Part shown: positions 11,501-22,155 of the stretch, piece after piece
How the letters are laid out: each line of letters begins with the position of its first letter
Numbering within the stretch: the first letter of the stretch is position 1
Assembly: GCA_030062745.1 (NCBI GenBank)
Contig: CP099850.1
Span: forward strand, 4,588,001-4,652,000
DNA: 64,000 nt
Direction: 5' to 3'
Source: Capitulum mitella
Lineage: Eukaryota > Arthropoda > Thecostraca > Pollicipedomorpha > Pollicipedidae
The notes under the pieces: model-generated
What the model was told of the DNA's origin: nothing
The model's input: only the letters and a program-made list of their open reading frames with translations
The model's database searches: none
Program-made: the position numbers and the translations under genes

Positions 11501-13150
11501 CTCTGCGACCCTTTCAACGTATGCTCTGCGTCAGTGCATGGCTCCTGAAGCTATCTCGTGTAATGTTTAGGGAAAAGGTGGCGTGTGCTGGCACTGTGCC
11601 AAAAAACGACTGACGAGACGCTGTAGACGTAAAACTGGCATCCGTGTTTGATTTCGCACATCAGCCAGATATGAGGATTACCCAGAGCTACGGTCACACG
11701 CCTTCAAATGTTTGGAAGATTGCTACCGTTATTCTGCAGGGATGTTCACGAACGGTATCTGCCTCAGGCCTGGTGGTATCCGTGGGCACAAGTCCCATAT
11801 TTAATCTGTCCAGTCATTCTTAGAATGCGATTTACTATTTTTGCGACTTCCGCTTCCATCCAGAGTGCTCTGGTGGCTCCCTGCCTCCTCAATATACCAA
11901 GCATCAACAACAGCAGCATCCGTTCCTCAGCGTGCGTTTCAACGTTTCTTTCCGACGGCGTTCAAAGTATCCAGTCGAAACACAGCAGCCCTGGCCCGCG
12001 CGGCGCCGCACACAAAGAGAACCCTTCTTCTGAGAGGACAGCATCCTCTCAGCCAAACGTCGTCATGGGTTCACGGACTGTGATGTTGCCAGATATCAGC
12101 TGAGAAGAAAAAGCTGCAACCAATCCGGAGGCTGTTCTTTGAAAAAGGCACCAAAAACCGGCCAGCACGTCCTCCTGTCCGGCGACTGTGCGAGCCCGGC
12201 TGGGTAAGACGGCCGCGGGACGAGGGGCGACCCTCAGCGGCTGACGACTCAGCCCGGCCGACGCGGCCGACGCCACTTCAGCGCCGGACAGACGGCGCCG
12301 ACGGTCCGCCGAGCTCCAACGGCGCCGAGCTTCCCAGCCTGCCGACTTCCAGCGGCGTGCGGGGAGGTTCAGTCCATGGATTAAGTAACGCGTTTTTGTT
12401 CTTGGACTCCCCCAGTCCCTTTGCAACGTTTCGCAACGGTCACCCGAACCCCTGACCCAAAACGGCGTAACACTCAGCCATACATCACATCACATCATCA
12501 CACATCATCATCATCACATCACACACAGCCCCTTCCCCCACACATATACACACGCTGCTTGTCTCTCCTGGCATTTTGAGTGAACATGATTTTCATTTGC
12601 TAGCGTTCACAACCGAACGTTAGAGTTACAAAATTTGCCAGAGGGAATTCTTTTCAGGTTTTTTGGTGCTTTAAACCTCATTTCTCCCTTGCTTTGACTG
12701 AGTTATGTAACGCTCTGCCGAACCCCCACCCTCCCAACTGAAACACTTTCATCATGCACTGAGCAGTTCCGCCCAATCCCTTCATCCCCAGCGTTACGTA
12801 ATTTTCGACAACCCCTGGGACAATGAGTCATGACGGCGTGCGCTAGTACGGCGGCCCGCTCTGCCACGTGGGCCACGGGCGGGTCAGCAGCCCCGCACGG
12901 CGACCCACGCACCGCACCACCCGGCCGCCCGCAGTTCCCATCGCGGAGCGGGGGAGGGGGCTGATTGTAAGTCCAGTCGAGGACCACTCTTGGTGGGAAC
13001 TACACCTGGGGACACTGGGGGCGGGAGGAGCCGTGACGTCCTCGTCGTCCGGGGCTCTCGGGCTGGCAGCGGCAGGCGGTCGGCCGCTGCAGCCGTAATC
13101 GGCAGGGTAACCACGGCCCGGAACCGGTGACTGGGCACTAAAACCACATC
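11501..13150. other. Mixed stretch with small GC-rich patches
   Basis: Contains GC-rich patches at about 12170-12370 and 12840-13090 and the CATCA microsatellite listed separately. No gene, RNA or transposon ends recognised. Confidence 0.4.
12482..12528. repeat. CATCA/CATCACA microsatellite
   Basis: A run of ACATCA, CATCAT and CACACA words between unique flanks. It is imperfect and slightly under 50 bp long. Confidence 0.85.
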
Positions 13151-13400
13151 CCGGTCACCGGCAGAATCATCAGACAGACTCGCATCACGAGTAGACACAG
13201 GAGCCACAGGAAGACAAACGCGGCAAAGCACACAGTGGCGACGCAAGTACACGGGGGTGTCAGAAGACGGGCGGACCATCAGAAGACAGGGGAGAATCAC
13301 GAACAGACAGGGGTATATCGCAATCAGACAGCCGAGAACCATAAGCAGAAACGACCAAACACCACGGGTGTACACCACGACCAGACAGAGGACCGCGGGT
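13150..13400. repeat. Degenerate ~21 bp minisatellite
   Basis: Units such as ATCAGAAGACAGGGGAGAATC, ACGAACAGACAGGGGTATATC and GCAATCAGACAGCCGAGAACC follow each other with a 20-22 bp step. In the plus frame 13235-13447 this gives a loose heptapeptide pattern (HEQTGVY, RNQTAEN, HKQKRPN). A unit near a multiple of 3 makes such patterns automatic, so I do not infer a protein. Confidence 0.6.
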
Positions 13401-15781
13401 GTTTCGTCGACACGCCGCGACTTCCTTCACTGCTGTTGGCGAGATGACAGGCTGGCGAGTGGCGTGTCGGCGAAAGGCCGTTCGGCCGCTCCCAGGACCT
13501 TGCAACCGCTTCAGCTTGTCCCACGCCGGCGACAGGCACTGACTTTCAGCAGACAGGTGTCGCTTAGACGAGTCTGAGCTCGGTAAAGCGGGACCAAACA
13601 GGCTCGGGACGGAGCTCCACGGCGTATGAGAACTCATTCGGTCATCACTTCTCATTATTGTAATAGAAACTGGTTTCGAGGATAATTGCGAATTCATAGA
13701 GCTATAAATTCGGGTTTAATCATAATACTTGCCAGTCTATTGCCCGCTGGGGACTTTAAGGAAAATGGCGAATCTCCAACGAGAACTACTTCGTCATGAT
13801 TACGACCAACAAATAAAATCCCGCGTTGCTTTCCGAAAATATCCCGATGGTCAAAAGCGGGAAAAGCCAAGAGAAATGTATCCGATTGTCGCACAAAGCG
13901 AAAAGGGCCAAACGAAAAATAAATAGTCGCTGAAGGCAGTAATGGTGGGAATTATGGTTAGCTCTGGGTTCTCACTGCGGATATTTATACCACTGTCCGT
14001 ACTTCATCATGAGAATGGCAATTGTCTGCTACTCTCAATAGAATTGCTGGAAGCAGAGGTACACGCATCTCGAAACATCTATGTCTGCGAGATTCCTGTG
14101 AAGACCTATATGGAGTGTTTTTTGTCTTTTTATTGGATTACCCATTATCTATAAACGAAACTGTTATCAAATACTGTAACAGCATACATCGTGCGGCCCT
14201 CGTAATCTTTCAATGTCTATTCTCCATCGTTCCCATGCCACGACGGACTTGACTTTGATGCCCTTGTATCACAACGCCTTGTTTCCATCTCTGTAAGCCC
14301 GTTTACCGCAAAGTATGTTATAATGTTTCGAGGAAGTTTTACCCGACGAACGTACATTTCACAGCAAGCTACGCTAAAGACGCTGTGTTTTTCGGAAGCG
14401 TGCCGGCATAAAAAATCAGGGCCCAATTACTACGCAAAACGTCAAACGGCATGCACTGACTACTCTGATTTCTAGATGCCATTTACAATACACAGGCGTC
14501 TGCACCGATCTCCCTTCCAGATGGCGGCAATCATGACGCATGCGCCACAGCACAGCCTGCGGCAATCGGAGACGTCAGGAATTCGTTATTGGCGCCTGCA
14601 ATTCAGATCCCGCACACCTGTTCCCAATTACGACTCCATTATAACGGAAAAAATGCCGACGTCCAATGCCTTCGCATGCTCGGAAACCGGTCGGCGTGAT
14701 GCTGACGGTGTCGCCCGACATATAGCATTCGGTTCCACCCTCACAATCACTATGAACGCTTGAAGCTGCAGCATCTATCGCGCAGCCGGTATTCGCCCAT
14801 CAGCGATGTCTGCCAGGCTCCCGACACACAGCAATCTGCCCATCTGCTGACAGACAGCGAGGCAGCTCATATACATTCCTGTCGAATAACTCGAACCATT
14901 GGCTAGCGCTGCGACAGACGAGCGCTCGTGCGCGGACCATTTCCCGGGCGGAATACCGGGAAACCAGCCGGTTTCAAACGCGGAGTTTTATGTGTTACGG
15001 GAAACCGGCACCTTGGGAGGGCCCTCAGCTCGGCGGGCCGTGGACGGTGTTTGGTCGACCGTGCAAACACGGACCATTCAGCAGGATCGCTTTGTCCGTC
15101 GCCCGCGCCCGACCCTCTTCGCCCGGTCCTTCCCCCGGGCACAGGGCACCAGCCGCAACAAAAGCGGACAGCCCGGGCGCCCGGAGCAAACAGGGCCGAT
15201 GGCAAAAACACGGCTTAGAGCACCCCCGGACCAAATGGAATCAACGGCAGCAGCGGACGACCGCTCAGTTTCAGTGTGTGCCCAGACCTGACGGAATCAA
15301 AAGCAAAACAAGGGAGGACCCGCGACATTTCAAACATCGATTGGAGCCAAAAAGGGACGGTAGACGGCCCTGGATAGCACCGCAGTTAACAGAAATATAC
15401 ACTCAGAACACGTAAGACATCTCTGACAGAGATGTAGAAGCAGGACAAAAAAATGAGGGGGATCATTCGTCCAGGAGCGCCAACCTCCAAGGGCGTCAAT
15501 CTCCAGCAGGGGCGCCATCTACTTAGAATAAAATTGCCACCTTACTTGCATATTTACGGATTTAAAGGCATTTTTGCGTTTAAATCCAGGCATGTGCAAT
15601 ACATGAAAATTTTGCAATGCACAATGCACAAAAATTTTATTGTACTGCATTGCGTAAAAGCATAAAAAAACGAAAGAAAAGATTTAAGCATTGAATATAA
15701 ATGAACTTCTGCAATCAATGCATTTTTTATTTAGACAGATGTATAAATCCCGTACGAGTGTCTCTTCTGTAGATAGGGTAT
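13401..15781. other. Unique DNA, no gene seen
   Basis: Average composition, with a GC-rich patch around 14920-15250. Several overlapping short frames exist there (14899-15291, 14990-15415), none with a recognised domain. Confidence 0.4.
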
Positions 15782-16370
15782 CAAATATATGAGGGGCGTC
15801 AGATCTATAGGGAAGAGGGCATCAGACCTGAAAGGGGTGCCTGCATCGTAGATATGTGTGTTCTGTAAGGTGTCCCGTACGAGCGCTTGGCCTGTAGAGG
15901 AGCACCAAATATATGAGGGGAGCCCGATGTGCTTGGGGCGCCTCGCTCACCAAGGGCGCCGAGCGCCGAGGGGCGCCTGATCTGAATGGGGGGCGTCTGG
16001 CCTGTAAGGGGCGGCTGTACGGTAGACTTGTCTGGTCTTTGAGGTGTCCTCTACGGTTGATTGATCTGTGCAGGGGGCACCAAATATATAAAAGATGCCT
16101 GGTGTGTAAGGGGCGCCTCGCTCGCCAAGGGTGCCGAGTCCCTGAGGGGCGGCCAGTCTGTACAGGAGGAGGGGGGCATGGCCTGTGAGGGGCGCCTACA
16201 TCGTGGACGTGTCTGGCCTGTGAGGGGTGCCAAATTCTTTAGAGCGTCTCTTCATCTGTACAAGAAGAGGGGGGGGGGGCACCTGGCTTGCATTGGGTGC
16301 CGGGCATTCCAGAGATACCTGGCCTGTATGAGAGCGCTTACATATCAGGGACGCCGTGTTCACGAGGAGT
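15782..16370. repeat. Compound array of GGCCTGTNAGGGGCGCC-type units
   Basis: Short units resembling GCGTCTGGCCTGTAAGGGGC recur throughout with a step of roughly 17-22 bp. A higher-order pattern is marked by CAAATATAT at 15782, 15906 and 16081. The last two are followed by the matching blocks GGGGCGCCTCGCTCACCAAG and GGGGCGCCTCGCTCGCCAAG, then CGAGNNCCTGAGGGGCG-like endings. Spacing of the markers is 124 and 175 bp. A G-run sits near 16268-16278. Short frames inside (15913-16188) translate the units and are not taken as genes. Confidence 0.75.
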
Positions 16371-17464
16371 GGTTTATCAGAGTATGGGGGGCTGGAGACT
16401 GATGGCTGCTAAAGATTATAAAAAAGGCCTTCTCTCAGCAAAAAAAGGAAAGGACAAGAACTCCCCTTATTCGGTATTTACTGGGGATCGGGTTAAGGAG
16501 ATGTTATTATATATTTTCCTTCGAAATCTTTTTTTCGCCGTGGCATAAAGGAGGTGCCCGCACCACGGGCCAAAAAGTGGGGAACATGCCTCCGTCCCCC
16601 CGTAATTACACCCATGACCCCACAAACATGACTCCCGACCGCGTCCAAGGAGTGATCACTACGGAAAGTTCTGTGGGGTCCACAGAACATTACGTCAGTG
16701 CCGCACGAAACAAGGCAAGTCACGAAAATTTCCACAATCGAACGTGGTTTTACAAACACGGAATGTGCACTAATGCACGACGGCTTCAGGCGTGGACCTT
16801 CAGCACGCGGAAGATACACTTGTTGCAAGAAATTCAGTGGCAGTGAGCTAAAATTCACTCGAGAGAAGCGAGTGAACGCAGTCATACAATCGATGCAAAC
16901 CATATTTATGAATGTTTCCTTGACCGTAATTTACAGGTATCTCTCGAATTACGTGTCCTTGATCCACAATCATGGTACCGAGGAGAGTATCTCTAAACTG
17001 CTCAATGCTAGGTTTAAATCGGTGACATTACCTCTAAATCAGTGAAAAAAATGTTTTTATGTGGGAATTCTATTGTCTCGAAAAACCTTGGAACAAATTT
17101 TGTGAAAAACTGCCCATGCCACTCCCTTCAAGCAAACCTGAAATGTGTACATCTTAATAACTACATAAATTGCTCTGTGAGCTTTATGCACTTTTTACGA
17201 GTGGAGCAGACGGCCGAATGAACTTCACTACCATTAACTCCACTACCAGAAACAAATTAAACTGAGCGGCGCGGCCCGGCCCCGCCCCGCGCGACACGGC
17301 TCGGCCCGGCCATAACCATTTCTGGAGGCTAAAACTTCGCAACCACAGGACACAGAATCATGGAATTTTCTCAGTTATGCCGGGAGTGTTTTTTTCTATT
17401 TTAGGTCTGTTACTGACCCATGCCCGTTTTTTGAACCGTTCAGTAATGACAGCGAACAATGGCA
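16371..17464. other. Unique DNA, no gene seen
   Basis: AT-richer DNA with a minus frame at 16493-16903 and a plus frame at 16698-17045. Neither shows a motif I recognise. Confidence 0.4.
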
Positions 17465-17622
17465 AGCGCGCGCGTGACGTTTAGACTTGCGATTCCTTGA
17501 ATGGAAAATAATGAAATAGATCGATAAATCTATTTTTGCATCGCGTAATGCCTCCAGGGTAAACATTGATGCAAGCCGCAACGAAATAGGCCTCGTTCAT
17601 CACGCGCCGCACAAGGTGTCTT
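17465..17622 (-). repeat. Dispersed repeat shared with 50.45-50.61 kb
   Basis: The reverse complement of this stretch aligns with 50453-50610. Shared words include GAGGCCTATTTCG, ATGCAAAA, ATCGATC and GCAAGT followed by TAAA and GTCACGCGC. Identity is roughly 70 percent by eye. On the minus strand an open frame crosses it (17481-17825) with NEAYFVAACI against SEAYFVAVCS at 50.5 kb. The element type is unknown. It could be a decayed transposon-encoded segment. Confidence 0.55.
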
Positions 17623-19763
17623 ACCGATTCGAGCTTGATATTATGAAGCTGATGGTTCAACAACCGGCCGATTTTCTGCGACATGCTCTCATCAGGTGCC
17701 CAGACTGACAAAGACCCCATTCGGTGAAGATAAAAAAAAATGTAGGAAAGTACAGTAGTTTGCACTTTAAAACATCGGCATTCGGTTGTGACAAGGGTAA
17801 TAATTCGAACTGAGTGGCCAGTCATGCATCATAACACCATCGACAACCTGCTCACGACGTCTGTCTCATGCCGTGCATGCCGTAACTAGTCAAACGGAAC
17901 AGACGAAGTCAATCGTAATGTCGGAAACAAACGGCTGGCGGCAAATCATTCTCACTGACTGATCACTGCGTCTGCCAATGCCAGGACACGTCCTACCCGT
18001 TCGGGATGCGTCGTTCATGGCGCAAGCAACTCGATCACGGGTGGTTCTAAGCCGTCGAAACCCCAACAAAAGTGTTCCGTCCCAAGGGCAAAATTTCCGA
18101 GTGTACGACGGCACCATCAGCAGTCAGTGCTGGTATCTCTGCAGGACTGGTGACACCCGAGAGCGGCCCTGGGTAGTCCTGGTCGCCATTGGCATCTTTT
18201 ATCAGGCAGGCAGACCCCAACCGCCTGCAGTTACACATCGACGTCATCGGCACAGCCTGACACGCGCATGACTGCACAAACCGCACCTGCCTTCAAATTC
18301 GCCCACTTAGCAAGAGAAGCCCATGTGGATGGGACGCCCCACCTGGCGCGTGAGGGGTGGCCCGTATGGTGCTGCCGACACACGAGGACAGGTGAGGACG
18401 GCCGTGGCGGGACGCCGCGCCGCAGAGCAGACCCTCGCGCGGGCAGACCTTCTGACCCAGCCGGCCTCGGAAGACGGCACAGCAGCCGACAGCCGTCACA
18501 CACCGATGTCGGAAGAGTCGGTCGCAGTGGCAGGGGTTCTCTGGTTGCTGGTGAGGCCCGTGGCCGTTCAGACCGTTCAGACAGTGTCCGTCGGCGAGAT
18601 CCTTCCTCAGAACAGCACGTGGCTTGTTCGACTGGCCCGCGATCTCCATCTCATCCAGCACTTCTCACAGAATGCAATCGCCTACAAAGACCACGGACGC
18701 GACGTAAAAAGTATTCCACCGCCGTGAATGGCCCCATAAAGGCTCCATTTCGGAGCCCTGTTTCCGACAGGCGGTAATCTCCGCTCGACCCGTTTCGAGG
18801 CGCCGTCATGCTTGATGAGCACGGCGCGCCGGGCCCGGGAAAACACGGCACTGGCCGGACAGCTGCATGACTCGCGGTACCTGCCGACGTTCGGCCGGCG
18901 CCGCCCGGCCCGGCCGGCTGTGTCAGGACCGGCAGTCGGTGCTGCAGCAAACGGTCCGCGGCAGAACTCAGGGGGCTGGGGCTCGGCCAGCGGCACCAGC
19001 TCACGGAGCAGCTGCCCCAGCCCTCAGGCGCAGCTGTGAGGAAGGCGGCGCCCTTGACTCGCCCGGCAGGCGTCACAGCTGGCAACTGTCACGAGCTACT
19101 CAACGCAACAAACGGGTCCCAATCTCAGACGACACGTCATGGGTCTGTGGTTCCAGCGCGAGATGGTGAGAAGTTCTGCCCCGTCCCGGATGAGTCACGA
19201 ATGCCCGCGGATACAGGACAACAGCACGTCCAGAAGTCACGACGGCCGTGAGACACACCTTCGCAAGTCTCAACAACAGGTCTTGTGAAACACATCTTCA
19301 CCAGCAGGACCAGCAGGAGGACCTACGTCATTCATCACACCTTAGCGAGTCACGACAGGGCAACGAAAAGAATTATCCGCTCGTGACATTGAGAAATACG
19401 CACCAGGTGCTCGAGCTTGGAAAACGCCATTTTGATTCACCAAAGTGGAATCTGTATCCAATGAAACACCACTCATCGTCCGTACATTAATCCATGCGTT
19501 TCCATGCTAATCGTGAATTGCTGCAGCCAGGAACGAAGGAGCATCCACAAAATGGAGGGGCCAAAGAATTTTTCCCCATAGGACTTCTCTCAAAGCTCCC
19601 CAGAACAAGTGGTTATGGACCCCTCCCCACCGTTCCCTTGGTTATGACTCCAGAGACGAGACATAAATGTGTAGCATATTCGCTGTCCCATAAAAGTAAG
19701 TCTGCCGACAACCACGTAACGCTCCGTAACAAGTTCCTCGGGTATTCAGACTTGTGCTTGGTT
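17623..19763. other. Mixed stretch with CpG-rich patch at 18.34-19.07 kb
   Basis: The interval 18340-19070 is GC-rich with dense CpG and overlapping frames on both strands (18268-18777 plus, 18651-19085 minus). No domain is recognised, so coding is not supported. The rest is average DNA. Confidence 0.4.
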
Positions 19764-19950
19764 CTAATTCAGATCTGGTCCGGACCATGAATCACATGTT
19801 TTTTTTAGCAAATCGCATTAGATCCAGATCAGTTTTGACAATGTATTCACGAATCACATTTAATTCGGATCAAAACTGAAAAACAGCCAGGATTCAAATG
19901 CTGGTCCAGATCCCGGCGCTGTGATCCTGATTTTGATCTGGATTGATTTT
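19764..19950. repeat. GATC-rich dispersed repeat, copy 1
   Basis: GAATCACATTTAATTCGGAT followed by CAAAACTGAAAAACAGCC and GATTCAAATGCTG matches the second copy at 21.8 kb (GGATCACGTTTGATTCAGAT, CAAATTTTGAAAAATAGCC, GGTTCAAATGCCG). The flanks carry many AGATCTGG, CCGGACC and GATCCAGATC words. No ends or target duplication were found. Confidence 0.6.
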
Positions 19951-20860
19951 GTGCGTCAGTCTGATTCAATGCGATCAAATTGTACAAGTACAGCGGGGCG
20001 ATATGGCATGACAATATGCTTATGAAGAATACCTTCAGGTAATAACCCACCGAACCAAATTACAGGTACATTGAAGAGGATGTCAAGTGAGCCAGATAAA
20101 TAACTTTTTCACAACCCAACAAGGTCCAGAAGCTAAGCTGCTACGTATGAACACCCGAAGCCATCACTGCCGTGATTAAGTCGTACCTAGCTCTAGGTAC
20201 ATGCTAATGCTTCAGTCTGCTGAACGTGGCATGTTTCGACGAGATCTCGTTGGGGCAGAACTGGGGCAGCCATTTGAGCCAGGATCAAACTTTTCAGGTC
20301 TTGGGGTAGGTTTTTCACTCATGGGGCGGAAACTTCTAAGTTGGCGCAGCTGCCACAACTCTAGGACATACCAGTGACTCCAGCAAAAATCCCACCATGA
20401 AACGCAAGTTACGGAGTTCGTAAAAATGAACCAAATGTTCACAACAGGCGGCCGAAAAAGCTGGGTGCGCCACATTTGTCTTGATTTTTTAAGTTTTCAA
20501 TTCAGTATTAACTTCCTGACAGTTCTTAACAAACCTAGTATTAAGGTTTCCGGAAAAGCTATTACTCAACATTGTTAATCTTCCACTCATTTTTTATCTG
20601 CTTTAAATCTAATCAAAATAAGTCTTCTTCCGGGAAGAACACGTTCAATGTCACGTTTCCGAAACATAATTAAACGCATTGAAACAACCCAGTCTCAAAA
20701 CAGGTTTGTTTCATCGGTGACGCAGAAAATTGGTTCGGCAGGAGGAACGTTGGAGACCCCTGACCCTCCGGTCACTAGCTCCGTCCCCCTCCCCATCCCC
20801 AAGCAGGGATGCCCGCTGCCCGTTCGAAGATCGGGATCGAAGCTGGCCCAAGCAGGTAAC
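19951..20860. other. Unique DNA, no gene seen
   Basis: AT-leaning DNA with only short frames and no recognised motif. Confidence 0.45.
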
Positions 20861-21079
20861 CGACCAAGGTTCGTAAGTCAAGGGTCAGTATAGAAAAAAA
20901 GTTCGCAGACAAAGGTTTGTATGCATAAGGTTCGTATGGTAAAAAATTTCATGCGAGTCTTTTGCTATGCGAAGCTTTTTAATTACGAGCCTTTTCCGAT
21001 ACAAGCCTTTTACGATACGAGCCTTATGCATACGAGCCTTTGGCTAAGAACGAACCCTTGACTTACGAAGCTTGGTCCT
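20861..21079. repeat. Palindromic array of 15-16 bp units
   Basis: The outer 20-odd bases pair as an inverted repeat: CCAAGGTTCGTAAGTCAAGG near 20863 against CCTTGACTTACGAAGCTTGG near 21056. Inside, the right half is a run of 16 bp units (TTTTCCGATACAAGCC, TTTTACGATACGAGCC, then TTATGCATACGAGCC). The left half carries the opposite-strand version (AAGGTTTGTATGCAT, AAGGTTCGTATGGTA). So the units themselves invert at about 20950. No coding is seen. Confidence 0.75.
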
Positions 21080-21363
21080 AGATCCCTCCAAGCGTCTCGT
21101 CGACTGGTCTGCCACGTTCTGCAGACTGACTAATACTACGCTGCATTTCCGCCTGTTATCTCAGTAGAGGACCTATACAATGGAGCCCACCTAACTGCAT
21201 GCAATTTTCCATACATCATTTTTAACTACATCTATATTACACGTATTTTGTCACCTTTCTTATGCATATGTAGTGTACCACAGATTTTGTCATTTGCCGT
21301 GCATTTAATAGACTCAGATTCCATTTAAGACACCATTAACATTCTAAAGGCATATCATATATG

Positions 21364-21523
21364 CATATCTGCGGAACCTCTGTGGAGATGGAAGCGGGGC
21401 GGGTGGACGAATGTGATTTTTGCCTTGTTTCTTTCCACGTATCGTCATAGGGTTAATGTTAAATGTCGCCCAAAGTGTGGGAGGTAGCTCCTCTCTGCCC
21501 CCGGCTCCAGTAATCCTGTATGT
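21364..21523 (-). mobile_element. MITE family A copy
   Basis: On the minus strand this carries TTTAACATTAACCCTATGAC and TGGAAAGAAACAAGG, the family A core also seen at 26.95, 31.3 and 35.9 kb. It ends near CATCTCCACAGAGGTTCCGC. Outer ends are degraded relative to the 26.95 kb copy. It is non-coding and about 160 bp long. Confidence 0.6.
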
Positions 21524-21567
21524 GTATATATGTATATATATGTATATATATACATGTATACACATAT
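21521..21567. repeat. TATATG/TATA microsatellite
   Basis: An imperfect run of TATATATG and TATA words directly beside the family A copy. Confidence 0.85.
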
Positions 21568-21611
21568 AATTTTTACTGTAAATGCGATCCCGCAGATATA
21601 CAGTTGACATT

Positions 21612-21900
21612 CTGAATCAATGCCTGATCCGAATCAGTGGAGATTTCGTGAGCCAATGTTTGGTCCGGATCAATTTTTCTTTTTTATAAATTTAGCCCCA
21701 ATGCTTTGAAGTGGGTGGCGTTGGCATAAGCGGGCATGTATTGGTAAATTGGTGTGAAACACATTTTTTTGGATCAATTCTACAAAAGCTTGCGTGGATC
21801 ACGTTTGATTCAGATCAAATTTTGAAAAATAGCCGCGGTTCAAATGCCGAGCTTGACCAAGTCGCTGCGGTCGTTCCTGATCCGGATCACCCAAAAGATG
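21612..21900. repeat. GATC-rich dispersed repeat, copy 2
   Basis: Contains the segment matching copy 1 (about 21797-21850) and further CTGATCCGAATCAG, GGTCCGGATCAA and CTGATCCGGATCAC words. The nearby first copy lies in the same orientation about 2 kb away. Function and family are unknown. Confidence 0.5.
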
Positions 21901-22105
21901 TCGAGAACGTTTGCTGGTAATTCAGGCGTGGTCAGAGTTTCAGCCTGGCAATTTACTTGATACGACTGGCCGGGCGATTTTTTTAGAAGGAATATTATGC
22001 ACTGTCCTACGTCTTACGACTACAGCATTGCATTTGTCCTGCGGAGCAGCAAGTACCAAGTATCAAGTACCCGATTCTTTTGGACTATTCAAAGAACTAT
22101 TCATT

Positions 22106-22155
22106 ACTCCCGCACTCATGGCATGACATGGCATGACACGACATGACAAGACATG
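22106..22155. repeat. CATGACATGG-type short tandem repeat
   Basis: About five imperfect 10-11 bp units of CATGGCATGA, CATGACACGA and CATGACAAGA. Confidence 0.85.

Noticed and set aside
15782-16370. CRISPR array
   Set aside because: Repeats are degenerate, contiguous and without unique spacers of even length. No cas-like gene is present. The same holds for the 29.5, 35.2, 48.0 and 57.5 kb arrays.
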